Assembly (NCBI GenBank): GCA_019058445.1
Contig: JAHPZA010000004.1
Location: forward strand, 354,184 to 418,183
From: Promethearchaeota archaeon
GTDB taxonomy: Archaea > Asgardarchaeota > Lokiarchaeia > Sigyniarchaeales > SOKP01
Length of the DNA: 64,000 nt
Direction of reading: 5' to 3'
The notes below the pieces were generated by a model that did not search any database, was not told the DNA's origin, and was given only the letters and a program-made list of their open reading frames with translations. Every line of letters begins with the position of its first letter. Position 1 is the first letter of the stretch. Below are positions 51,947 through 61,804 of the stretch, one piece after another. Made by a program: the position numbers and the translations under genes.

Positions 51947-53248
51947 GTGGAAAAACAATTGTTAAAAAAAACTAGTTATGCTCAAGCAATAAATGACGAA
52001 ATTCTTGAGAAGCTTAGCCTGAAGAATAGATATGCCTGGGTGAATAATAATCTTCAATCGATTTTGACAACGGAACAATTTAATTTCTTTAGAAAAGTTC
52101 AAAGATTTTGTTTAAAATTTGAGAAGAAACACGATATTACTCATAAAACAGATGAGGATATTTATTCATGGATTCCCGAATTTGGAGCAGAAGGTTATAT
52201 TACCAGAGCTCATAGTTTTGAATGTTGTGATTTAAATCAAGACCCACATGGGGCAGTTCCTGACTTTTTAAGGAACCTGGCAATGGATATGTTCGATCCT
52301 CAATTTGCAATGGCAGGTGGGGCAACTGTTCTCGCAATCAACCCCGTTCATGAACATCATGAAAATATTCCCGTGAGACTCGAGGCTATGAAAGAATTGG
52401 CTACTGGTAAAACTCCAGGAGCGATTTGTATAACAGAACCTGAGCGAGGATCTGATGCGGTTCACATGCTTACTACTTGCGATGAGCAACCAGATGGAAG
52501 TTTTTTGCTTAATGGAAGAAAAATATTCAACACGAATGCGCCAAAATCAAAATGGATTGTCGTATATGCGACTTCTGAGCAAAATAACGGAAATACCATG
52601 GCACAATTCCTCGTTAATAGTGAATGGGATGGATGGAATTGTGAACGGGTTTTCATTCCGTGGGTTCCTAAAGTTCACTTAGGACATGAAACTTTTGAAA
52701 ATCTAAGAGTTCCAAAAGAATATATTTTAGGAGGTATCGGAAAGGGGCGTGAACACCTCTTTGAGGGTTTAGTACCTGAAAGAATAGGTATAGCCGCTAT
52801 GGGCATATCCGAGTCTTGGGGAGCTCTTTCTTTTGCCGCAATCTATGCAAATATGAGAAAACAATTTGACCAAGAGATTTTAAAATTCCAAGGTGTCGGA
52901 TTTCTCCTTTCAGAATTATGGGCAAAAACTACAAATCTCACATGGGGAATATTTAAGTTCATTGAAAATTATGACGAAAAAATGGAAAAATTTGGTGGTC
53001 AATTACCTCCAAATATCGCACGAGCATTAGTTGCTTCTGCATCCCAGTTTAAATTTCATTGTACGGCACTTACTAAGGAAGTATGTTATGAATGCGCCAA
53101 TTTGATGGGTGGAGCTGGCCTCTGTGATAATACCTTGATGCATGACCTTTTGAATATTTCTCGAATCCAAGAAATAGTAGGCGGTTCAAGGCAGATCCAA
53201 CAGTATATTATGAGTATGGCTCTCAGGCAATTATTTAAGATGATTTAA
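51947..53248 (+). CDS. Acyl-CoA dehydrogenase family flavoprotein (copy 1)
   Basis: A 433-residue FAD enzyme from GTG 51947. FAD and substrate region ICITEPERGSDAVHM (about residues 163-177), middle beta domain GRKIFNTNAPKS, arginine helix YANMRKQFDQEILKFQGVGFLLSELWA, and a closing GGAGLCDNTLMHDLLNISRIQEIVGGSRQIQQ. The catalytic Glu normally seen as YEGTSEIQ is Gly here (IVGGSRQIQ); a Glu in VPERIG may replace it, as in isovaleryl- and long-chain enzymes. Long inserts such as FDPQFAMAGGATVLAINPVHEH set this pair apart. Convergent with a close paralogue. Confidence 0.9.
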   Translation: MEKQLLKKTSYAQAINDEILEKLSLKNRYAWVNNNLQSILTTEQFNFFRKVQRFCLKFEKKHDITHKTDEDIYSWIPEFGAEGYITRAHSFECCDLNQDPHGAVPDFLRNLAMDMFDPQFAMAGGATVLAINPVHEHHENIPVRLEAMKELATGKTPGAICITEPERGSDAVHMLTTCDEQPDGSFLLNGRKIFNTNAPKSKWIVVYATSEQNNGNTMAQFLVNSEWDGWNCERVFIPWVPKVHLGHETFENLRVPKEYILGGIGKGREHLFEGLVPERIGIAAMGISESWGALSFAAIYANMRKQFDQEILKFQGVGFLLSELWAKTTNLTWGIFKFIENYDEKMEKFGGQLPPNIARALVASASQFKFHCTALTKEVCYECANLMGGAGLCDNTLMHDLLNISRIQEIVGGSRQIQQYIMSMALRQLFKMI

Positions 53249-53581
53249 ATTCATTTATAGAAAAATTATTTTTCTATTTTTTTATTTTTAATCTATTTCG
53301 AAAAATGTGTCCATTCCAATATTTAGAGAATAGACCCATTTAAAAGTGACTATTTTTTTTTTAATCTTCTTTTGAATAGGAAAACTCTTAATTAGGAGGA
53401 ATAATTGGTAATTCGCAAAAAGAAATAGATGATTTTTCTACTTATTGTTTGCAGACCGATTCTATGGTATACTGATAATTTTTTAAAATCGTTTTTAGGA
53501 ATTTCAAGCCTAAAGGAGAGTAATATAAGATATAACACTTTAATAAAGAGAGAAAAAAAAAGTTTTTTTGAGTTTTTTAAA
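53249..53581. other. Gap between the convergent acyl-CoA dehydrogenase genes
   Basis: About 333 AT-rich bases. A short protein-like frame (GGIIGNSQKEIDDFSTYCLQ followed by TDSMVY, ending TGA 53475) has no start and may be the tail of a lost gene. No other signal. Confidence 0.35.
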
Positions 53582-54877
53582 TCATACAGACATTTTATAT
53601 AATTGTCTCAAGGACATACTCATAATGTACTGTTGGATCTGCCTTGAACCGCCTACTATTTCTTGGATTCGAGAAATATTTAAGTAATCATGCATAAGAG
53701 TGTTATCACAAAGTCCAGCACCGCCCATACTGTTGGCGCATTCATAACACACATCTTTCGAAAGCATGGTGGCATGATATTTCAATTGGCTTGCACTCGC
53801 GACCATAACCTGTGCAATATTTGGAGGCAATTCCCCACCGAATTTTTCCATTTTCTCATCGAACAATTCGCAGAATTTGAGTAATCCTAAGGTTACATTA
53901 GTTACTCTCGCCCAGAGATCAGTTAATAGAAATCCGACACCTTGGAATAACAAGATCAATTTATCAAATTGTTTTCTTAAGTTTGCATAAATTACAGCAT
54001 GAGCTAATGAACCCCAGCATTGACTTATGCTCATAACCGCTATGGCAATTCTTTCTGGGACTAAACCCTCAAAGAGATGTTCACGTCCCTTTCCTACTGG
54101 TCCTAAGATATATTCTTTTGGAACCCTAGCATTCGTGAGAGTTTCTTTACCAAGAAAGAGTTTTGGCACCCATGGTATATATACTCGTTCGACATTAACA
54201 CCATCCCAAGAGGTATTTATCAGGAATTGGGCCATGGTATTTCCGTTATTTTGTTCAGCAGTAGCATATCCGACAAGCCATCTTGATTTAGGGGCATTCG
54301 TGCTGAAAATTTTAGTTCCATTAAGTAAAAAGCTCCCATCTGGTTGCTCATCGCAGGTCGTAAGCTGATGGACCGCATCTGAACCTCTTTCCGGTTCTGT
54401 TATTAGTATTGCTCCTGGGGATTTACCAGTGACCATTTCTTTTAGAGCCTCAATTCTTACTGGCACGTTATCATGGTGCTCATGCACGGGATTGATTGCG
54501 AGAACTGTTGCTCCTCCTCCCATGGCGAATTGTGGATCAAACATATCAATTGCGAGATTACGCATGAAATCCATTGCTAATCCATGCTCTTTATAGTTCA
54601 AATCACATTCAGTAAAAGGATGCATTCGCGTGATATAACCCTTTTCTCCAAAAGCAGGAACCCAATCATAAACATCCTCATCTGAATTATGTTTTATATT
54701 ATTTTGTTTTTCAAACTTAAGACAAAATCTTTGAACCTGGCGTAAGAATCCGAATTCTTCCGTTGATAAAGCAGAAGTTAAATTATTATTTAAAAAGTTA
54801 TATCGGTTTTTAAGGCTAAATTTACCAAGGATTTCATCATTTATCGCTTGAGCATATTTTGTTTTTTCTAATGGCAT
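53582..54877 (-). CDS. Acyl-CoA dehydrogenase family flavoprotein (copy 2)
   Basis: A 431-residue paralogue of the enzyme at 51947, alike along its whole length (start KTKYAQAINDEILGKFSLKN, end QEIVGGSRQIQQYIMSMSL). FAD/substrate loop ILITEPERGSDAVHQ is intact and the YEGT-type Glu is again Gly. The two genes face each other, so they arose by inverted duplication or rearrangement. No electron transfer flavoprotein genes are in the window. ATG 54877. Confidence 0.9.
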   Translation of the reverse strand: MPLEKTKYAQAINDEILGKFSLKNRYNFLNNNLTSALSTEEFGFLRQVQRFCLKFEKQNNIKHNSDEDVYDWVPAFGEKGYITRMHPFTECDLNYKEHGLAMDFMRNLAIDMFDPQFAMGGGATVLAINPVHEHHDNVPVRIEALKEMVTGKSPGAILITEPERGSDAVHQLTTCDEQPDGSFLLNGTKIFSTNAPKSRWLVGYATAEQNNGNTMAQFLINTSWDGVNVERVYIPWVPKLFLGKETLTNARVPKEYILGPVGKGREHLFEGLVPERIAIAVMSISQCWGSLAHAVIYANLRKQFDKLILLFQGVGFLLTDLWARVTNVTLGLLKFCELFDEKMEKFGGELPPNIAQVMVASASQLKYHATMLSKDVCYECANSMGGAGLCDNTLMHDYLNISRIQEIVGGSRQIQQYIMSMSLRQLYKMSV

Positions 54878-55267
54878 TTTCTTTATATCCTTTTTTAAAT
54901 TTTTTTATAATTATATTAAATTATACTAATGGGAATGTGAATTTGTTTTTTAACTTTTTTTTCCACAATTTCAATTCTAATCAAATTGATTATTAATCAA
55001 TATATAAGTCCATAAGTAAGCTAAAAGCCATATTTAGATTAGACAAATCTTATCCATAAAAAATGGATTTTCTCATATTTGGTTAAGAAACTGAAGAGAA
55101 TTATACGAAATCTGTTGAATTGAGCCAAACTCTATTTCTTTCTATGGTTTTAAAAATTATAAACATGTAGGATCTTTATTATATAAGTAATTATGTAAAA
55201 ATTAAAAAGAAGTAAAATGATTTGATAAATAAAATTAAAATAAAAAGGTATTTTAAAAGATTAAGAT
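54878..55267. other. Gene-free AT-rich gap
   Basis: About 390 bases with no open frame of note, no hairpin beyond chance and no repeat. It carries the promoter of the acyl-CoA dehydrogenase gene at its left end. Confidence 0.5.
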
Positions 55268-55489
55268 TTAGTCGTCTTCCTCTTCTTCACTCATGAGATC
55301 CTCGATTTTCGCTTCTAGTTCCTCGATTTTTTGATCGATTTCTTCAATTTTTTTAAAGACTTCACACGTTTCACATCCGTCATCTTCTTCACATTGGGGT
55401 AATGTATCACATTTTTCTTCTAAAGCATCTCTTTCATCCAATAAATTATCCACTTCTTCTTGAAGTTTCTCAACACTCATAATTTTCAC
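55268..55489 (-). CDS. Short acidic coiled-coil protein with a cysteine cluster
   Basis: A 73-residue, very acidic helical protein with heptad-like pattern (VEKLQEEVDNLLDERDALEE, EEIDQKIEELEAKIEDL) interrupted by four Cys in CDTLPQCEEDDGCETC (about residues 26-41), which could bind zinc or crosslink. It lies 79 bases downstream of the permuted GTPase gene on the same strand and may be cotranscribed with it. ATG 55489. Confidence 0.65.
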   Translation of the reverse strand: MKIMSVEKLQEEVDNLLDERDALEEKCDTLPQCEEDDGCETCEVFKKIEEIDQKIEELEAKIEDLMSEEEEDD

Positions 55490-55568
55490 CTATTAAAAAT
55501 CAATGTTACTTCCTTTATTTTTTTTTTGATTAATATATTTGGATTAATAAACGGCTAATAACAATATA

Positions 55569-56381
55569 TTACGAAAAAGAAGGCAAGAAAAAAACAAGCA
55601 AGATAAGAGCGAATATTATTATGAGAGCTATGGAAAATAGTTTTTTTTTCCTTTTACGCTTATATTTCTGCATTAACTGGGGATCTTCTTTAGGATTTTC
55701 AATAATTCTTTCAACTGTTTCAGAATCTTCGGCAACTACCCTGGATATTTTTTCAAGTTTGCGAATTTCTTTAATTCTCTTTTTCTCATCTGCTATGGCA
55801 TTTTTAATTATCTCAAACGTTTCTTCAGGGAGATCTTCTTCAGCAAGCATGACATCTTTAACTAATAAATCCAATCCAACAGTTAATTTATAATTCATGG
55901 AAAAATTTTTGTCTACAAATTTTTTAATTAGAGAGCTCTTTCCTACTGAAGCGTCGCCAGCTAATAAGACCTTAAATCTAAAATGATTCGAATCAACAAT
56001 TTCACCTAATCGAGGCTTTATATTTAAAAGAGCAACAAGTGCTAATGTTTCAAAAAGTTTGTCTACATTAATATTGTTTAAAGCAGAGGTTTCTATATAA
56101 TCTATTAAATTATTACGATTTACTTTTTGAATTACGATATCTCTTTGAATAGATTCACCAATAGATTTAACTAAATCGATCTTATTACCAACCAAAATTA
56201 TTGGAATATTTCCTGAGCGCTCACGAATATCATCAAAATATATATCAATATTTTCGAATGTTTCATGACGAGTTAAATCGAAAACTAATCCAACAGCGGC
56301 AGTTCCTTTGAAGAAATCAGTTTTGAAAAAATCAAACCGCTCTTGCCCTCCAATATCCCATAAACTCAGAGTAATCCTCAA
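55569..56381 (-). CDS. Circularly permuted Ras-like GTPase with C-terminal membrane anchor
   Basis: A 270-residue protein whose GTPase motifs occur once each but in the order G3 WDIGGQE (residues 8-14), G4 NKID (66-69), G5 ETSA (97-100), G1 GDASVGKSS (142-150), G2 Thr 167 in KLTVGLD. It opens with strand beta3 and the GTPase part closes with strand beta2 (LDLLVKDVML), so the cut lies in the beta2/beta3 turn and all parts are kept. A charged helix (about 180-247) and one membrane helix (248-267) follow, giving a tail anchor. Start TTG 56381 is supported by GAGGAG ten bases before it; no G1 region exists upstream. Confidence 0.85.
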   Translation of the reverse strand: MRITLSLWDIGGQERFDFFKTDFFKGTAAVGLVFDLTRHETFENIDIYFDDIRERSGNIPIILVGNKIDLVKSIGESIQRDIVIQKVNRNNLIDYIETSALNNINVDKLFETLALVALLNIKPRLGEIVDSNHFRFKVLLAGDASVGKSSLIKKFVDKNFSMNYKLTVGLDLLVKDVMLAEEDLPEETFEIIKNAIADEKKRIKEIRKLEKISRVVAEDSETVERIIENPKEDPQLMQKYKRKRKKKLFSIALIIIFALILLVFFLPSFS

Positions 56382-56391
56382 ATATATTGCG

Positions 56392-56397
56392 CTCCTC
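56392..56397 (-). promoter_or_regulatory. Ribosome-binding site fixing the permuted GTPase start
   Basis: GAGGAG on the minus strand, ten bases before TTG 56381. It decides that translation begins at strand beta3 and that the missing P-loop is not simply an upstream part of the gene. Confidence 0.6.
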
Positions 56398-56552
56398 GAA
56401 TCATTTATTTTTCACTATTTTTTCCTAAAAGGATAATGTTTTCAAGAAAATTATTGATATTATAATATTATGGAAAGTATAAATATCTTAAAGTTATTAT
56501 AAAATACTACGATAATGTGAAAAATGAGACTTGTTTTTAAATTTTTGTTGGT

Positions 56553-57275
56553 TTATTTTTCCCAAACTCCAATGAAATCATCGGTTAGTTTTAAAATTTT
56601 ATTAAAACCTAGGTTTTTATACAATTCCCTTAGACTCTTTTCATCATGTTGCCAGCTTGAGCGCTTGTGATATGAATTGATTCCATCATTATCGGCTAAA
56701 AAAAAATCTAAAAATTTAATTACTTTTTCAGGAAAAAATTTAGTTATAAACATTGTTGTTTTTCCAATGAAAGCATATGCATGCACATCCTGAGGCTTTA
56801 CCGCAATAGGCTCACATAAAATGATTTTATTCGCATGTTTTTTAGCATTCTCCACTAAATCAATGTGTCTATTTGTTTGAGCATCATAAATATGATGAAG
56901 AATATCACAGAAGACAATGACATCCTGAGGTTCTTTAGGATATTTATCATAATCGAAGATATTATTCTGTTTTAAAATTAATTTCTTTAGGTTAATTTTA
57001 CCGCTTTTCCAGTCTTTATGCATTTTTTTTAAAAATCTATGATTAAGGTCAAACCCAGTATAAGTAGTTGAGGAACTCAAAAATCTGGTGAGAAATCCAG
57101 TGCCACATGGCAGATCAAAAACTTTTTTTGATCCATTTCCTATTAATTTTGCAATTGTCGAATATTTCTCATATCTATCATACAGACAATCAGTAACAAA
57201 GTTATAAATAATCCCACTCCGATAGGGGAGACTTCTAAAACCCGCAAATCGTTGAAATCCCGTTTTAGTAGCCAT
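56553..57275 (-). CDS. Class I SAM-dependent methyltransferase
   Basis: A 240-residue Rossmann methyltransferase: motif I KKVFDLPCGTGFLTRFL (about residues 49-65), acidic YTGFDLNHRFL, DVIVFCDILHHIYD (motif IV, about 118-131) and IILCEP. Typical of UbiE/small-molecule methylases; the substrate is unknown. Start ATG 57275; an internal start is less likely because the first 45 residues are helical and well formed. Monocistronic. Confidence 0.87.
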   Translation of the reverse strand: MATKTGFQRFAGFRSLPYRSGIIYNFVTDCLYDRYEKYSTIAKLIGNGSKKVFDLPCGTGFLTRFLSSSTTYTGFDLNHRFLKKMHKDWKSGKINLKKLILKQNNIFDYDKYPKEPQDVIVFCDILHHIYDAQTNRHIDLVENAKKHANKIILCEPIAVKPQDVHAYAFIGKTTMFITKFFPEKVIKFLDFFLADNDGINSYHKRSSWQHDEKSLRELYKNLGFNKILKLTDDFIGVWEK

Positions 57276-57518
57276 ATTGAACTCAATATCACAGTAATTA
57301 ATAAAAATTGGTTATTAAAAAAGTAGTTAAATTTTATTAAAAAGTTTATCTTTTTAATAAGCTAAAATTAGATAAAAATCACTTCATACTGAGCATATTC
57401 TCATAAATCTTAGGAAGTTGATAACCTTCTCAGATAATAATTTACTCATAAAATATGAAAAAAAATGAAAAAAGTTAAAATTGTTATGTTGGGAATGGTC
57501 ACTAATCCCTTATTCATA

Positions 57519-59570
57519 CTAAACTTTCAATTTCTCAATTTTTTCTTCTATCTCTTTATCGAGAGTTATCAATTCTTTTTCCAGATCTTTAATTTCTTGC
57601 GAGATGGTTTCAAATCGCTCTTCTTGGATACTTAGCTTTTTAATGTACTTCTCTTTTAAAGTATTTTCTTGAGAGGTATTGCCTAACACAGAAATATTTT
57701 CTCTCAGTCTTGCCTGTTCTTCAGTCATCTGATATTTTTCATCTTCTAACTTGGATTTCTTGGTATTAAGATCATTCTTTCTGCCTATTAGTTCACCAAT
57801 TTCCTTAAGTTGTGCTTCTAATTCTTGATTTATAAATTTTTGCCGGACATAAAAAGCGACTCGTTTGAGGAGATCTTCTTTTGTATAATTATAAAGATAA
57901 TAGCTCGAATAATCTTCCTTGCGTTCCTTGATTTCAAATTTAACAGCATCCTTAGGCTTAAGAGTTAATTTAAACCGCCAGAAATTAGGAGTCTCTTCTG
58001 GTTCAGTAGGACTTTCTAAAATTTTATACCCATACTGTTTGGGGTGATCTAAATAAAGTTCTTTATCTTCATTAGTTTTATTCTTGATTTTATAAAGTGT
58101 TCTTGAATTGGTATAATAGTATTCATAGCAATATGCTCCTCCAAATGAGATTCTATGAATGTCTTGATTCTGAGAAAAAGTTTCGTGAGTAATTACTACA
58201 GCTTGTTCTACAGCATAATTTAAAAGTCGGGTATCATCTTTATTTAAAAAAGGAATTATTGCTTCCCCGGCAAGGTTATTATCATAAATTATAGTTGCGG
58301 GGCCTCTCTCTAAAGTCAAACCAGAATCATTTGTAACCTCAATACAGGCATTTGGATTTTTATCGTATTCATTCTTATTATAAAGTAGAATTTTTTTTGC
58401 TTTTATTTCTTCAGTTAATATAGGAACAAGTGCACTATGCTTTCTTTTAATAGACACTGGATTTGAGATATTATATTCAAAAAGTTCACCAAGATCTTTT
58501 GTCTGGGTAGATGTTTGAGCCTTGACTTTATCCATTAAGGTTTCATCATCCATATCCGCAGCAAAACCCACGGTAGAGGCGGTCATTCTCCCTCCTGGAG
58601 CTGGTGGAGGCATTCCCCCTCGTGCTACTTGTTTAGCTTTTTCCAAGGCTCGCATAGGCATCGCTTCAGCTTCTTCCATTTTGTACTCTTTGAATTTATC
58701 CATTTCTAAGCCTTCCTCGATTTCAGTCGGTTTAGCACTTAATACGCGAGGAGGTTGAATTATATGTCTTTGAATATAAATAGGTCTATAAAAATCATAA
58801 ATAAACGATACAGGCATTCCAGCGACTAGAGATAATTCAATATCCTCCCAATCTACATTTGTAGTGTTTTCCACCAAGCTCCAACCAGAGAGCAAACATT
58901 TTTGGTCTAGAGCTTGTTGCTTACTCATAATTAACCTATAGGAAGTCTTCCATACTGGCGATTCTCTTATGAAACTGACAATAATTGTTCGTTCACCCTC
59001 TTGTCCTCCTGCTTCGCAATTAATTGTTATCTTTTTTGAATCCTTTTTTTTTCCAGCAATTACCGTGTCTAAGAAAAATTTTAAATCCTTTTGCAAGTCT
59101 TCACTTAAAATCTTAAAGGATGTTATTTCAGAAAAGGGAATCTTAGTAATAACACCATCATCCTTTAATAAAGCCAGTAATTTCTCAAGGACTTTTTCCT
59201 CTTTAACAAATTTTTCAACAAATTCAATTCCCATTATGGTGCCAGAGACTTTTTCACTACTTCCTATCGTTAAGTCTATTGCTGCACCTTTAATTTGAGT
59301 AATAAGAGATGACAGAGAATTTGTATCAGGAACGTTTAACATAATAGATTTTAACAATTGTGATGTCTCTAAAGCAGCATCATATGAAATAGATGAAATA
59401 TACCCTTTTTCGCTTGTATCTAAAACGAAAAGAGACTTCAAAACGTCATTCATTTCATCAATTTTAAACTCAAGTTCAAATGTACCAGTGCCTTTTATTT
59501 TTCCCTCATTTGTAAAGAATGATATTCCAGTTCTATGTATTATGACTTTTTTTACTTTTAATTTATTCAT
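57519..59570 (-). CDS. DUF4139-like protein with C-terminal coiled coil
   Basis: A 683-residue soluble protein. The centre carries the DUF4139-type signature SGWSLVENTTNVDWEDIELS and LVAGMPVSFIYDFYRPIYIQ (about residues 227-266). A low-complexity Pro/Gly linker (MPPPAPGGR, about 320) follows, then a beta-rich domain and a coiled coil (about 600-683). Archaeal members are uncharacterised; no signal peptide or membrane segment is seen, so it is cytosolic. Start ATG 59570. Confidence 0.7.
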   Translation of the reverse strand: MNKLKVKKVIIHRTGISFFTNEGKIKGTGTFELEFKIDEMNDVLKSLFVLDTSEKGYISSISYDAALETSQLLKSIMLNVPDTNSLSSLITQIKGAAIDLTIGSSEKVSGTIMGIEFVEKFVKEEKVLEKLLALLKDDGVITKIPFSEITSFKILSEDLQKDLKFFLDTVIAGKKKDSKKITINCEAGGQEGERTIIVSFIRESPVWKTSYRLIMSKQQALDQKCLLSGWSLVENTTNVDWEDIELSLVAGMPVSFIYDFYRPIYIQRHIIQPPRVLSAKPTEIEEGLEMDKFKEYKMEEAEAMPMRALEKAKQVARGGMPPPAPGGRMTASTVGFAADMDDETLMDKVKAQTSTQTKDLGELFEYNISNPVSIKRKHSALVPILTEEIKAKKILLYNKNEYDKNPNACIEVTNDSGLTLERGPATIIYDNNLAGEAIIPFLNKDDTRLLNYAVEQAVVITHETFSQNQDIHRISFGGAYCYEYYYTNSRTLYKIKNKTNEDKELYLDHPKQYGYKILESPTEPEETPNFWRFKLTLKPKDAVKFEIKERKEDYSSYYLYNYTKEDLLKRVAFYVRQKFINQELEAQLKEIGELIGRKNDLNTKKSKLEDEKYQMTEEQARLRENISVLGNTSQENTLKEKYIKKLSIQEERFETISQEIKDLEKELITLDKEIEEKIEKLKV

Positions 59571-59737
59571 AGAATTATCACGATCTATTAATAATATAAA
59601 TTTATTCTTTGATTCAAAACTTTAATCAACCAAACAATTAAGAAAAATTATGAAAATCTCAATTAAATGCTCCAAAAATAATGAAAAATTAAATTACATA
59701 TAAAATAGATAAGTGGATACTCATTTTTCATGGTTAT

Positions 59738-61477
59738 CTAGATATAGTATCTACTAAAAATACTGTCAATTCCTTTTGGAGTGAAATTCTTATAAAGACA
59801 ATCATTTAACAATTTTTTATCTATACTTGGATAAATTTTATATAGTCGAATTAAAAATTGAAATAAATTAATAAATTGTCTAGGAGAATTATCTGCATAA
59901 TTTAAATCCTTTAAATCATCATATTCTTCATTCCAAATCTTTTTAATCACAGAATTAATTGTCACTCTCGTCTCCTTTAAATTCCGTGATAGCTCAATAG
60001 AAGTTCTGACACCGATTTTAATAAATTCTATTATCTTTGGCTTATAATAGTATTCCAATTTTGCTTCATTAAAAGTCATCTCTAAAGATTTAGCAATTCT
60101 TTGACTTATCGCAGAGTAATCCTTAAATTCAAACAATACTGAAATTGTTGTAGGAGAATGTCCATCTGATATTAATTTTATAAAGAAAAGACGTTCAATT
60201 TCTTCAAAAAAAAGTATTTTATTTATTAAATCATCAAAGTATGTTTTATTAATTCTTTGAAAAATACGAAATAATAATTGAGCTTCATAAAAAGTTAAAT
60301 CCCAGTATTCTCTTATACGTGCTCTTATAGTGACATTTGTCGTATTATAAAGTTCAGCAATTTTATATTCATCCAATCCCTCCTCTATAAGGTTCTTTAA
60401 CTCATTCTTAGGAATAAATACAAATTGGTAAGATTCTATGCCTCTTAATGCATATTCTAAATGTCTTTTATATAACCTTTCTTGATAAACATCCATAACT
60501 CCAAACAAGAACCGAACTTCCGTCAGATCTTTTATGCCTAGCGACTTCAGTCTTCGATATAATATTCCATGATTAATATTCAGTTTTTCACAGATCTCAT
60601 CATGAAATAATCCTTGTTCTATAAGTTCTATAAGCTTTTCAAGATCAACATCAATATAACCCCTAATTTTGAATGGAATCCACCCTCCAAAGGCTTTTCT
60701 TGCAGAATTAATAGTTGTAATTCCAAGATCCCCCCATAATTCTTTTATCTTAGAATTCACAGTAGAATAACCTATTTAAAACTCATTTGCTATATCTTGT
60801 GTGAAATAACCCGACTGTATCATCTTTTTAAGTTCATCTTCGGGAATATTTACATATCGAGGATTCAAAAAACCGTATAAAACAGGATATCCTGTGCCTC
60901 CACGATTTAGATTATATCCATATAAAGGTTTTATTTCTTGATTATCAAAAGTAAATTATTTGTAAACATAGGTTTTGTAAAATTCAATATATTATTTCTC
61001 TTTATTACAGTGGTCAATAAGATCTGTTGTATAATCAATAACTTGAATAGTAAACTCTCCTCCATCTGTTTGTGAGAATTTCTCATCTACAGTTATTACT
61101 TCAAAATCTTTGTTATACCTTTCAAATGCGTTTTGTAAATATTTATTATCAGAGGTTCTAATATGTTCCAAGAATCTTATCCTTAAACTACGAATAGTAC
61201 ATCCAATATAATACATTTCATGATCTAATGATTTATCTTTATTCTGATCGATAAGAATATAAATTACACCATAAAATTCACCCCAAAAATTATTGTCATT
61301 ACCATCATTTGTATTTCTGTTGGTGATTGTACGAGAATAGGTATTTAGAGGGTTGTTTATCTTCCTTACTGGTATTGTTGGATCTTTAATGGTATTTTTA
61401 AAAGAACAATAACGCTTTCTCATTTTATTATTTTTTTTTCCAATTTTTTCTGTTTTATAATTCGATTTATTATACAT
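59738..61477 (-). pseudogene. GIY-YIG nuclease with HTH array, broken only by three TAA
   Basis: One continuous minus-strand frame from ATG 61477 to the stop at 59738. It begins with GIY-YIG (YGVIYILIDQ..., MYYIGCTIRSLRIRFLEH), then after two TAA codons (about 60995 and 60960) reads FTFDNQEIKPLYGYNLNRGG, typical of the end of such nucleases. Then HTH units follow (DELKKMIQSGYFTQDIANEF, TAA near 60777, IGYSTVNSKIKELWGDLG..., repeated five or so times). There is no frameshift over 1.7 kb. The part after the last stop (340 codons from GTG 60760) could still be made alone. Mobile homing-type nuclease, recently inactivated or recoded. Confidence 0.75.
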
Positions 61478-61804
61478 TTTTAAATAAAAAAATAAAAGGA
61501 GTGTGCAATAGATCTAGAAAATTTTCAATTTGAATCATTCTCTTTATAATAAAGTGGAAATGAGGAGTAATAAGTAATATATTAAAATTTTTGAAGACAA
61601 TGTCATGAACTGCTGAAAAGGTAAATTTAGAGACTGATTTCAATGAAAATTTGGTGAAAAAACTAAACTGAAACTAATGGCAATGAAGGTACAATAAAAT
61701 ATTAAAGATATCTATCATAATGAACTTATGTAAATATATTAGTCAAACTCATCAAGAGCTTGCCAGGCTAAGAACAAACATTAATAATAAAAAGGTGAAA
61801 CAGA
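61478..61804. other. Gene-free AT-rich gap
   Basis: About 327 bases between the GIY-YIG pseudogene and the ferredoxin-type gene; no coding frame or structure stands out. AAAAGGTGAAACAG just before 61805 supplies the ribosome site for the next gene. Confidence 0.5.

Noticed and set aside
55569..56381. Fragment of a tandem double GTPase
   Set aside because: Every motif occurs once, the cut lies precisely in a surface hairpin, a ribosome site precedes the start, and no coding sequence for a P-loop exists upstream.
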